In this document: positions 1-7,333 of the stretch, one piece after another
Numbering within the stretch: the first letter of the stretch is position 1
Layout of the letters: each line of letters opens with the position of its first letter
NCBI GenBank assembly: GCA_965221585.1
Contig: OZ244898.1
Coordinates: forward strand, 124,001 to 188,000
DNA length: 64,000 nt
Reading direction: 5' to 3'
Source of the DNA: VXYK01 sp965221585
Lineage (GTDB): Bacteria; Actinomycetota; Acidimicrobiia; Acidimicrobiales; Aldehydirespiratoraceae
Position numbers and translations under genes: made by a program
The notes under the pieces: model-generated
Told to the model about the DNA's origin: nothing
What the model saw: the letters and a program-made list of their open reading frames with translations, nothing else
Database searches by the model: none

Positions 1-535
1 AGTCCGAACCGAACGGCACCCAGGCGAAGTCGGGGTCGTCGAACAGCGGCGAGTCCGCGAACCTTGCGTGGTGCCGAGCAATGTTCTGCACCGTGAGCAG
101 CGCCGCGTCGAACGGGCAGCCGTCGACCTGGCTGTACACGGTGGCCTCGCCTATGTCTTCGAGAAGCAAAACGAAGTCGTCGGTCTCGGGGTTGTGGTCG
201 GCTGCGTAACAGGCGGGTGTGGGGATCGGGGTGAGTGCTGCGAAGTTGCGGTAGAACCCGATCTCCTTCTCGTAGAAGCGAAAGACCCGCGACACATAGC
301 GGGCCTGGGCGTCGCTCGATGCGAGTTTCGCCACGACGGTCTCCGGACCCGCCCCGTTGCTGTCGTAGCGCAGCGACAGGCGGTACAGCAGCCCCATGAT
401 CCCGATTCCCATACCGATGGGTTCGATGTCGAAGTCACTCACCTGCGAACCGGAGGCGAGAGCGCCCGATGAGCGCAGCGTCTCGGTGAGCCAGGGTGCG
501 GTCACTTCGTCGATAACGGTTGGAAACGTTGCCAT
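1..535 (-). CDS. Phosphotransferase family protein (APH/ecdysteroid-kinase-like), partial
   Basis: The reading frame opens with ATG at 535 on the minus strand and runs uninterrupted off the left edge, giving 178 visible codons. The visible part looks like the N-lobe of the aminoglycoside-phosphotransferase/EcKL kinase-like fold: TVVAKLAS would supply the ATP-binding lysine, a YEKEIGFY helix follows, and DDFVLLLEDIGEAT matches the hinge region. The catalytic HGD loop would lie outside the window. In actinobacteria such proteins are usually annotated as small-molecule phosphotransferases of unknown substrate. It is divergent from the gene at 606, with 70 bp between the starts. The fold assignment is by motif recognition only. 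Confidence 0.7.
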   Translation of the reverse strand, partial: MATFPTVIDEVTAPWLTETLRSSGALASGSQVSDFDIEPIGMGIGIMGLLYRLSLRYDSNGAGPETVVAKLASSDAQARYVSRVFRFYEKEIGFYRNFAALTPIPTPACYAADHNPETDDFVLLLEDIGEATVYSQVDGCPFDAALLTVQNIARHHARFADSPLFDDPDFAWVPFGSD

Positions 536-593
536 TGCGCTCGAACAATAGCCGCGACCGATGCTGCGGGTACTGGGTATGGGGTGTTGGGCG

Positions 594-599
594 TAGAGT
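594..599 (+). promoter_or_regulatory. -10 box for a leaderless transcript
   Basis: TAGAGT ends exactly 6 nt before the ATG at 606, the spacing expected when transcription begins at the start codon. No Shine-Dalgarno sequence is visible upstream of this gene. The same TANNNT-N6-start arrangement recurs in this window. Confidence 0.5.
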
Positions 600-605
600 C
601 AGCCG

Positions 606-2207
606 ATGGGATCAAGCGAGGCCGTGAGTTTCGTCGTCAACGGCCGTCTGGTCACCGTTGACGACGAGGTTGCCGCAACGGCGACTCTGCTTGACGTCCT
701 GCGTGACGATCTCCGGCTCAGTTCGGTCAAGGACGGCTGCAGCCCGCAGGGGCAGTGCGGCTGCTGCACGGTACTGGTCGACGGTGCGCCTCGGGTGTCA
801 TGCGTTACCCCGGCGCGGCGGGTCCGTGACCGCGCGATCACCACCCTTGAAGGTCTTGGCGACGAGGTGGTCGGGGCTTGGGCTGATTCGTTCGCCTCGG
901 CGGGCGGCAGCCAGTGCGGGTTCTGCACGCCTGGCATCATCTGCCGTTTCGAGGGGTTGCGCGCCAAGGGCGCGGCCCACGATGACCGTGAGGCTGCAGC
1001 CAAGGCTTTGCAAGCACATCTGTGCCGGTGCACCGGCTGGCAACCTGTGGTGGACGCCTGGGTGGCGTTCGGCGGCTGTGCCCTGGCGCCCGGACAGCCT
1101 GTCGACGTTCGCACGGCCGCCGGTCGAGGCGACGCGGCCCGCAGAGCGAGAATTGAAGGGGGTGTGCCGCAGTCGGTGGGCCCAGCGGTGGCGCTGGGAC
1201 GTGGTGGTTTCGCGGACGACACTGCCCCTGGCGATGCGCTCGTAGCAGTCTTGGCGAACGATGAAGCACAATCGTTCGAGCAACGATGGGTGCTGGGGGA
1301 GACTCGGGCTGAAGCGTTGCGTCTTGCGGGCAAGGTGCAGGGCCGCCGCACCACAGCGGTGTTCGAACCGCCGATCGAGGTGCCTGACGGCGATTTCGAC
1401 CTGACGCTTCGCACCTCGTGGGTCGAACCGGCCTACCTCGAGACCGATGCGTCGTGGTGCAACCCGGGAGGTGAGCCGGTGACGCCGTTGGCGAACGGGG
1501 GAGCGTTCGGGGCGAAACAATCGAGCGAAGTAGCCGAAGTGGCGCGGCGCCTGGCGAACGAGGCGGGACGGCCGGTGCGTGTGCTGTACTCGCGTGAGGA
1601 CTCGGTGCGACTGGGCCCCAAGCGCCCACCGATCGCCGCAGGGATCAACCGTGACGGAACGGGGGTTGTCCGAGTCGCGCGAACACCCGGGATCGCCGAG
1701 GCGATCACCGAGGTTGCCCCCGGTCTGGTGGTGCAGGAAGTGGACATCGCCGGTCCACCGACCAGCGCGGCCATCCGCGGCGCGGGCTGGGTCGAGGCGA
1801 CGGTTCTGCTAGCCGGGGCACGCGGCGAGGTCGGATGGATCACCGCTCCGGACGGAGGGAAGGCGACCGCTTCGGTCAAAGCCGATGGAACGCTGGAGGT
1901 CTCGGTCCGTTGCGGGGCTGTGCTCGATGAGACTGTTCTGCGCTCGTACTGCGCCGGAGCTGCACATATGGCCCTGTCCTGGGTGACCAGCGAGAGCCTC
2001 GCAGTCGACGATCACGGCGAACCGCACGATCTGACGATCCGTTCCTTCGGCGTGCTGCGGGCAGTCGACACGCCCCGCATCGATGTCACTGTCGAGCCGT
2101 CCTCAGACGATCCGGTCAACGGCTCAGACGCAGTGTTCGCGGCGGTCGCTGCGGCGGTATGGCTTGATCGGGGCTGCCCCGAACAATGGCCGACCGGTGA
2201 CCGCTGA
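606..2207 (+). CDS. [2Fe-2S] ferredoxin domain fused to a condensed xanthine-dehydrogenase-like molybdopterin domain
   Basis: The protein has 533 residues. Residues 1-165 match the small iron-sulphur subunit of molybdenum hydroxylases: GCSPQGQCGCC carries the plant-type [2Fe-2S] cysteines, and CGFC with LCRCTGW carries the second cluster. The remaining 370 residues resemble pieces of the large Moco subunit (NGGAFGAKQ, GRPVRVLYSRED, IRGAGWVEA), but that subunit is normally about 750 residues. Where the family has its catalytic GxGE motif, this protein reads VNGSDAVF, so the base-acting Glu seems absent. It is either a degenerate or a reduced hydroxylase. No separate FAD subunit is nearby. Confidence 0.7.
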   Translation: MGSSEAVSFVVNGRLVTVDDEVAATATLLDVLRDDLRLSSVKDGCSPQGQCGCCTVLVDGAPRVSCVTPARRVRDRAITTLEGLGDEVVGAWADSFASAGGSQCGFCTPGIICRFEGLRAKGAAHDDREAAAKALQAHLCRCTGWQPVVDAWVAFGGCALAPGQPVDVRTAAGRGDAARRARIEGGVPQSVGPAVALGRGGFADDTAPGDALVAVLANDEAQSFEQRWVLGETRAEALRLAGKVQGRRTTAVFEPPIEVPDGDFDLTLRTSWVEPAYLETDASWCNPGGEPVTPLANGGAFGAKQSSEVAEVARRLANEAGRPVRVLYSREDSVRLGPKRPPIAAGINRDGTGVVRVARTPGIAEAITEVAPGLVVQEVDIAGPPTSAAIRGAGWVEATVLLAGARGEVGWITAPDGGKATASVKADGTLEVSVRCGAVLDETVLRSYCAGAAHMALSWVTSESLAVDDHGEPHDLTIRSFGVLRAVDTPRIDVTVEPSSDDPVNGSDAVFAAVAAAVWLDRGCPEQWPTGDR

Positions 2208-2274
2208 CTGTGGCGCTTTGCTAACCTGCGACGGGCTCGGGAACTGAGTCGATCAACTGGGCAAGGAGCATGTC

Positions 2275-2637
2275 ATGAGCACACCGGTGGGTCCCTATTC
2301 GCCGATCATCAGGGGCGGGGATTTCCTGTTCACCGCCGGCCAGATCGGTATCAGCGACGGCGCACTCGTCGAGGGCGGGGTGGAGGCGGAGACCCGCCAG
2401 GTGTTCGTCAACCTGCGCTCAGTGCTGGCCTCGGCGGATGCATCGCTTGCCGATGTGGTGAAAGCCACCGTGTTCCTGGTCGACATCGACGACTACGCAG
2501 CTGTCAACGAGATCTACTCCGAGGAGTTCGACGGTCATCGCCCGGCGCGGTCCGCGGTCGCTGTCGTGGCGCTACCGCTCGGCGCCAGAGTCGAGATCGA
2601 AGTGATCGCGCAACGCCCGGCTGGTCTGGCAGACTGA
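2275..2637 (+). CDS. ridA: RidA family enamine/imine deaminase
   Basis: This 120-residue protein has the usual length of the RidA/YjgF/Rid family, which hydrolyses reactive 2-aminoacrylate-type enamines released by PLP enzymes. Family hallmarks are visible: PVGPYSP at the N terminus, FTAGQIG in the first strand, and RSAVAVVALPLGARVEIEVIA, which includes the arginine that binds the substrate carboxylate. An AAGGAG-type Shine-Dalgarno sequence lies about 8 nt before ATG 2275. It sits between the Fe-S fusion and a tiny membrane protein, with no sign of operon control beyond close spacing. Confidence 0.9.
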   Translation: MSTPVGPYSPIIRGGDFLFTAGQIGISDGALVEGGVEAETRQVFVNLRSVLASADASLADVVKATVFLVDIDDYAAVNEIYSEEFDGHRPARSAVAVVALPLGARVEIEVIAQRPAGLAD

Positions 2638-2641
2638 TCCC

Positions 2642-2836
2642 ATGGATCTGGGCGCCGTCGTAATCGTGGTGTTGCTGGTCGGGGCGATGCCGGTGGCTGT
2701 GCTGATGAGCATGGCCGCTCTTGCGGGCCTGCTCGGCGGCCTCATCGGGCGCGCCAGTGACCTCGACAACGTCGACGAAGACGGTGAACCCAACGAGTAC
2801 CTGGCTCTGTCGAGGACCAACCCGTACCGGGATTAG
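2642..2836 (+). CDS. Small single-span membrane protein
   Basis: A 64-residue protein starting 5 nt after the RidA stop. Residues 4-36 are strongly hydrophobic (IVVLLVGAMPVAVL, then a Gly-rich stretch), followed by an acidic soluble tail ending SRTNPYRD. It has the architecture of a small membrane subunit with a cytoplasmic or exposed acidic tail. No family is recognised. Its position suggests co-transcription with ridA. Confidence 0.6.
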   Translation: MDLGAVVIVVLLVGAMPVAVLMSMAALAGLLGGLIGRASDLDNVDEDGEPNEYLALSRTNPYRD

Positions 2837-2845
2837 GCCCGGGGA

Positions 2846-3523
2846 CTAGCCCCAGCGGCTGCGGCCGAAGGAATAGCCGACGGAACGGACGGTCTGGATC
2901 AGGCTGGCATGCTCTTCGCCGAGTTTCGAGCGCAGCCGCCGCACATGGACGTCCACGGTACGTGCGCCGCCGTAGTAGTCGTAGCCCCATACCCGGTTGA
3001 GGAGGGTCTCGCGGGTGAAGACCTTGCCGGGATGCGCGGCAAGGAACCTCAACAGTTCGTATTCCATGTAGGTGAGATCGAGTGGTCTGGAGTCGATCAC
3101 GGCCTGGTAGGTCTCCAGGTTCATGGCGAGGGGGCCGTATTCGATCAGGTCGATGTCGTCGGCTTGACCACCCCGCCTGAAGAGGTGTTTGAGCCGGATC
3201 TCCAACTCCAGGGGATGGAACGGATGCAGACAGAAGTCGTCGAACAGGTCGTGGTGGGGATCGAGCGACTGCAGATGGCCGCCGTTGACGAGCAGCAGCA
3301 GCGAACCGACGTTGACATCGCCGTTGTGAACTGAGCGGCAGAAACGGAGCGCCGGTTCCAGATCCGGTCCGGCCATGACAATTGCGCCCACCCAACCGTC
3401 TGCGGGCTCGTCGCCCCGGGCGGCGTCGATGTCGGCCGCTGCCTTCCATGCCCAGCCCCCGATATCGAGGGTTTGAGCCAACTCCGGTGGCACCGGGTCG
3501 GGAAACACGAGCAACGGTCTCAT
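2846..3523 (-). CDS. glnR: OmpR-type winged-helix regulator with degenerate receiver (GlnR-like)
   Basis: 225 residues. The C-terminal half is a clear OmpR/PhoB winged-helix domain (LTYMEYELLRFLAAHPGKVF, then TVDVHVRRLRSKLGEE and IQTVRSVGYSF). The N-terminal half has receiver-like length, but the strand that should carry the phospho-accepting Asp reads VGAIVMAGPDL, so classical phosphorelay is unlikely. It lies 44 nt downstream of a glutamine synthetase gene on the same strand and close to a second, divergent one. This fits GlnR, the orphan response regulator that controls nitrogen assimilation in actinobacteria. The GlnR name is inferred from architecture and context. Confidence 0.75.
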   Translation of the reverse strand: MRPLLVFPDPVPPELAQTLDIGGWAWKAAADIDAARGDEPADGWVGAIVMAGPDLEPALRFCRSVHNGDVNVGSLLLLVNGGHLQSLDPHHDLFDDFCLHPFHPLELEIRLKHLFRRGGQADDIDLIEYGPLAMNLETYQAVIDSRPLDLTYMEYELLRFLAAHPGKVFTRETLLNRVWGYDYYGGARTVDVHVRRLRSKLGEEHASLIQTVRSVGYSFGRSRWG

Positions 3524-3567
3524 CGCTTCATGTCTATCAAGTCGGGCACATGTGCAGCGTCGGGCAT

Positions 3568-4905
3568 CTACCAGGTGGGAAGATATCGCTCGAGTTCAAA
3601 CGGGGTGACGGTCGACTGGTACTGGTCCCACTCGGAGCGCTTGTTGCGCAGGAACCACTCGAAGATGTGGTCGCCGAGCGATTCACGGACAAGGTCGGAG
3701 CTCTCCATGAGGTCCAGTGCCTCGTCGAGCGAACGGGGTAGCGGCTCCACCCCCAACTCGGCGATTTCCTGCGGGTTGAGCTCGTGGAGGTTGGTGCGGG
3801 TCTCAGCAGGTAGCTCGTAGCCTTCGCTGACACCGCGCAACCCCGCGGCGAGCACCAACGAGAAGGCCAGGTAGGGATTGCAGGCCGGGTCTGGGGAGCG
3901 GTACTCGATCCGTGCCGAGGTCGGTTTGCCCTGCCTGCGAACCGGCACCCTGACCAGGGCCGACCGGTTGTTGCGCGCCCAAGCCACGTACGGGGGTGCC
4001 TCGGACTTCTCCGACAGCCGCTTGTAGCTGTTTACCAGCTGATTGGTGACCGCGGTGATCTCTGGGGCATGGCGCAGCACACCTGCGGTGAACTGGCGTC
4101 CGGTTGCTGAGAGCCCGTACGGATCTTCACCGTCGTGGAAGATGTTGGTGTCGCCACGGAACAGCGACATGTGAACGTGCATCCCCGAGCCCTGCACTCC
4201 GTTGAGCGGCTTGGGCATGAACGACGCGTAGGTGTCGCCCTCCATGGCGATCCTCTTCACGACCAGCCGCAGGGTCATCAGATTGTCGGCAACGTCGAGC
4301 GCCTCGGTGTAGCGAAGGTCGATCTCGTGCTGGCTCGGGCTGTCCTCGTGGAACGAGTATTCGACGGGTATCCCCATGGCCTCGAGCATGTGGATCGTCC
4401 GCTTGCGAAGGTTGCTCGATACGTCGGCTGTGGTGAGGTCGAAGTAGGAGGCGTGGTCGAGGGGTTGGGGTTTGCCCAGAGACGGGTCGCCCGAGGCGAA
4501 GTAGAAGAACTCGACCTCCGGGGCGGCGAAGAACGAGTAGCCCTTGGCGCGAGCCTCGTCGAGATTGCGGCGAAGGACCTGGCGAGGGTCCCCGTCGAAG
4601 GGGGTCTCGTCCAGGTTCTGGATGTCGCAGAACATGCGAGCCGACGGCTCCTCGTCCGTTGCCCAGGGAAGCAGCTCGAAGGAGGTGGCGTCGGGCCGCG
4701 CCAGAACGTCGGACTCGTGGACCCGTGAGAAACCGTCGATCGAGCTGCCGTCGAACTGCACGCCCTCGTCGAACGCCGCCTCGAGTTCGGCTGGGGTGAT
4801 GGCGACCGACTTGAGTTTCCCGAGCACATCGGTGAACCAGAGCCGGATCAGCCGGACGCCGCGTTCCTCCACGCTGCGAAGCACGTACTGCTGGTCGCGT
4901 TCCAT
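3568..4905 (-). CDS. glnA: Glutamine synthetase type I (GlnA2-like)
   Basis: 445 residues from ATG 4905, close to mycobacterial GlnA2 in length and in motifs: LWFTDVLGKLKSVAI, FDGSSIDGF, FEWFLRNKRSEW and the C-terminal TPFELERYL. It makes glutamine from glutamate, ammonia and ATP in the cytoplasm, although GlnA2-class enzymes may prefer related substrates. At the adenylylation site the protein reads NLHELNPQE, with His in place of the modified Tyr, so it should not be controlled by GlnE. An upstream in-frame TTG at 4926 is a possible but weaker start. It is followed by the GlnR-like gene and divergent from glutamine synthetase II. Confidence 0.93.
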   Translation of the reverse strand: MERDQQYVLRSVEERGVRLIRLWFTDVLGKLKSVAITPAELEAAFDEGVQFDGSSIDGFSRVHESDVLARPDATSFELLPWATDEEPSARMFCDIQNLDETPFDGDPRQVLRRNLDEARAKGYSFFAAPEVEFFYFASGDPSLGKPQPLDHASYFDLTTADVSSNLRKRTIHMLEAMGIPVEYSFHEDSPSQHEIDLRYTEALDVADNLMTLRLVVKRIAMEGDTYASFMPKPLNGVQGSGMHVHMSLFRGDTNIFHDGEDPYGLSATGRQFTAGVLRHAPEITAVTNQLVNSYKRLSEKSEAPPYVAWARNNRSALVRVPVRRQGKPTSARIEYRSPDPACNPYLAFSLVLAAGLRGVSEGYELPAETRTNLHELNPQEIAELGVEPLPRSLDEALDLMESSDLVRESLGDHIFEWFLRNKRSEWDQYQSTVTPFELERYLPTW

Positions 4906-5082
4906 CCGCCAACGTTGCCACGCCAATACCTGGATTTCGCTGCTCGACCTGACCGTTCACACACAATTAACAATCGGGCAATCGTTGAGAAATCTGCTCC
5001 CTGGACGCTAGGGGCTGTTCATCTGGGTAGCCTGTCGTCGATTGCCGCAGCAGTCGCGGCCCCGCGGCCACCCAGAAGTCGG

Positions 5083-5114
5083 CAACATTCTCCAAGAGCA
5101 ACATTCTTCAAGAG
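5083..5114 (+). repeat. Tandem 16-bp direct repeat upstream of glutamine synthetase II
   Basis: CAACATTCTCCAAGAG (5083-5098) is followed immediately by CAACATTCTTCAAGAG (5099-5114), 15 of 16 bases identical. The second copy runs into the ribosome-binding site of the GTG start at 5125. It could be a regulator site or a leader element. The other 170 bp of this divergent region show no clearer motif. Confidence 0.6.
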
Positions 5115-5124
5115 AGGAAATCCA

Positions 5125-6150
5125 GTGGTTTATCGAGCTGAATATCTGTGGATCGACGGGACCGAGCCGACCAACGAGGTTCGTTCAAAGACGAAGGTTC
5201 TCGCCGATGGCGAAGAGCCGGGGGTCTGGGGTTTTGACGGTTCCAGCACCAATCAAGCCGCCGGCAACGATTCTGATGTCGTGCTCGAACCTGTGTTCCA
5301 GTGCCCGGACCCGATCCGCGGCGGCGACAACATCCTGGTCATGTGCGAGACGCAGCTGACCGGAACTATGGCACCGCATCCGAGCAACACCCGGCGTCAA
5401 GCACGCGAGGCGTACGGGCGCTACGCCGATCAGGAGCCCATCTTCGGGATGGAGCAGGAGTACACCCTGCTCGACCGCACGACCGGCTGGCCTGCGGGGT
5501 TCCCGCCCAACGGTTTCCCCGCTCCGCAGGGCCCGTACTACTGCGGTGTGGGTGCGGTGAAGATCCACGGCCGTGAGTTGATCGAGCGTCACACCACCGC
5601 CTGTATCGAAGCCGGCCTGGCCATCTCCGGCACCAACGCCGAGGTCATGCCCGGTCAGTGGGAGTTCCAGATCGGACCGATCGACACCATGGCGATCGGT
5701 GACCAGATGTGGGTCGCCCGCTATCTCCTCTACCGCCTCGCTGAAGAGTTCGGCGTCGAGGTCTCCCTCGAGGCCAAGCCGATGAAGGGCGACTGGAACG
5801 GTGCAGGAATGCACACGAACTTCTCGACTAGGGCCATGCGTGAGTCGTTCGACCCGATCATCGAGGCCTGCGAGGCACTGGGTGCCGAAGGGGTGCCTGA
5901 GCGCCACATCGCTGGATACGGCGTCGGTATTGAGGATCGTCTGACGGGAGCGCATGAGACGGAGCGGTTCGACACCTTCTCCTACGCACCCTCCGACCGC
6001 GGTGCATCGATCCGCATTCCGTGGCAGGTCGTGGCGAACGGCAAGGGCTACATCGAGGATCGTCGCCCCAACGCCAACGCCGACCCCTACGTGGTCGCCG
6101 CGTTGATGACCGACACGGTCTGCGCCGCTCTGGGCAACTCGTCGAACTAA
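5125..6150 (+). CDS. glnII: Glutamine synthetase type II (eukaryotic-type)
   Basis: The protein has 341 residues when started at GTG 5125, which is preceded by GAGAGGA at a good distance. The open frame extends upstream, but the extra residues do not look like protein. Type II hallmarks are YLWIDGTEPTNEVRSKTKV, VWGFDGSST, PIFGMEQEYTLLD, AKPMKGDWNGAGMHTNFST and GASIRIPWQV. The enzyme is an octamer/decamer-class cytoplasmic ligase for ammonia assimilation. In actinobacteria it usually accompanies type I enzymes and is often nitrogen-controlled. The GlnR-like gene nearby and the divergent glutamine synthetase I make a compact nitrogen locus. Confidence 0.93.
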   Translation: MVYRAEYLWIDGTEPTNEVRSKTKVLADGEEPGVWGFDGSSTNQAAGNDSDVVLEPVFQCPDPIRGGDNILVMCETQLTGTMAPHPSNTRRQAREAYGRYADQEPIFGMEQEYTLLDRTTGWPAGFPPNGFPAPQGPYYCGVGAVKIHGRELIERHTTACIEAGLAISGTNAEVMPGQWEFQIGPIDTMAIGDQMWVARYLLYRLAEEFGVEVSLEAKPMKGDWNGAGMHTNFSTRAMRESFDPIIEACEALGAEGVPERHIAGYGVGIEDRLTGAHETERFDTFSYAPSDRGASIRIPWQVVANGKGYIEDRRPNANADPYVVAALMTDTVCAALGNSSN

Positions 6151-6157
6151 CGACGAC

Positions 6158-7195
6158 CTAGTAGGGCCCCGGACCGGGGTCTTCGCACAACTGAACCATC
6201 GCCTTGCCGGTGTTCCCGCCGGTGAACAGCATGTTGAGCTGGTCTACGGCGTTCTCCAGTCCGTGGGTGATCTCGGTGCGGTAGCGCATCCTGCCCTCCG
6301 CTTTCCATTCCCACATCTGGTTCCAGGCTTCGTCGTAGCGGCTGACGTAGGCCATTCCCTGGAAGCCGACCATTTTCGCCTGCCTGTTGATGAGGTTCAG
6401 GTAGTTGGACGGTCCGGGCGGTCTCCCGCCCTGGTTGTACATCGAGATCGCGCCGATGATCACGACCCGGCCACCGATGGCCAGCCGTCGCAGGGCCAGG
6501 TCGAGGATGGGGCCGCCGACGTTGTCGAAGTAGATGTCGAACCCCTTGGGGCGCAGTTCCTTGAGTTGTGCTGCCAGGTCGTCGCTGCGACGGTTGAGGC
6601 ACGCTTCGGCGCCCAGTTCCTCGACCCAGCGGCACTTCTCGTCCGACCCGGCTATTCCCACCACCGAGGCACCGAGATTGCGCGCAGTCTGGACCGCCAC
6701 AGAGCCTGTTGCTCCCGCCGCCGCGGAGACAAGCACGGAATCGCCGGGTTGCAGCTCGCCGAGTTCCTTCAGGCCGAAGTATGCGGTGGCCGCGGGTGAA
6801 CTGATCACCGCGAGCTGGAACAGCACGTCCCAGTCCGGTGGATATGGGTTGACGATCGGGCTGTCGCCTTGAGCTATGGCGTATTCCTGCCATCCCGGCA
6901 GCCCGCCGCCGCACCACATCCCAGGGGTTATGTCGGGGTGTCTGCTGGCGATCACCCGCCCCATTCCGCCGCCTCGCACCGGTTCGCCGATCTTGACTGC
7001 GGGCAGGTATCCCTCGCCCTCGTCGAGCCAGGATCGGACCGCCGCGTCCATCTGCAGCCAGACCAGCCTGATCAGGATCTCACCGTCCTCTAGCTCGGGA
7101 ATCGGCGCTTCGACGATCTCGACGTCGTCGTTTGTGAGCATTCCCTGCGGTCGACGACGCAGTACGACCTGTCGATTCACTCGTGGGGCGTTCAT
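6158..7195 (-). CDS. Zinc-independent MDR family NADP-dependent oxidoreductase
   Basis: 345 residues from ATG 7195. It resembles the leukotriene B4 12-hydroxydehydrogenase/prostaglandin reductase branch of the medium-chain dehydrogenases: ARVNRQV-type N terminus, GDSVLVSAAAGATGSV as the dinucleotide-binding loop, DIYFDNVGG, and GGRVVIIGAISMYN. Members reduce alkene bonds of enones with NADPH. No zinc-ligand cysteine cluster is visible. The gene converges on glutamine synthetase II with 7 nt between stops. A GC-rich palindrome near 6167-6179 in its last codons could act as a shared terminator. Confidence 0.85.
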   Translation of the reverse strand: MNAPRVNRQVVLRRRPQGMLTNDDVEIVEAPIPELEDGEILIRLVWLQMDAAVRSWLDEGEGYLPAVKIGEPVRGGGMGRVIASRHPDITPGMWCGGGLPGWQEYAIAQGDSPIVNPYPPDWDVLFQLAVISSPAATAYFGLKELGELQPGDSVLVSAAAGATGSVAVQTARNLGASVVGIAGSDEKCRWVEELGAEACLNRRSDDLAAQLKELRPKGFDIYFDNVGGPILDLALRRLAIGGRVVIIGAISMYNQGGRPPGPSNYLNLINRQAKMVGFQGMAYVSRYDEAWNQMWEWKAEGRMRYRTEITHGLENAVDQLNMLFTGGNTGKAMVQLCEDPGPGPY

Positions 7196-7321
7196 GCTTG
7201 CTGAGTATCGCGTATTTGGGAATCGCACAGGCAAGCGGCAGCAGATGACCGCGGGTTGAGCAACCTGTGGGTTCGGGCGACTGCTGCGGTACCGGCGTAT
7301 GGCCCTACGATCGTTGGACCC

Positions 7322-7327
7322 TACGAT
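7322..7327 (+). promoter_or_regulatory. -10 box for leaderless nadE transcript
   Basis: TACGAT is followed by exactly 6 nt (GAAGGC) and then the nadE ATG. GAAGG could also act as a weak Shine-Dalgarno sequence if transcription starts further upstream. Confidence 0.45.
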
Positions 7328-7333
7328 GAAGGC

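Noticed and set aside
4906..4926. TTG 4926 as the glutamine synthetase I start
   Set aside because: ATG 4905 gives a protein beginning like other GlnA2 proteins; the seven extra residues (MAWQRWR) look non-native.
4906..5124. GlnR-type binding site between the two glutamine synthetase genes
   Set aside because: GTTCAC and GAGAAAT stretches resemble half-sites, but the spacing and bases do not match the known two-part site well enough to call.
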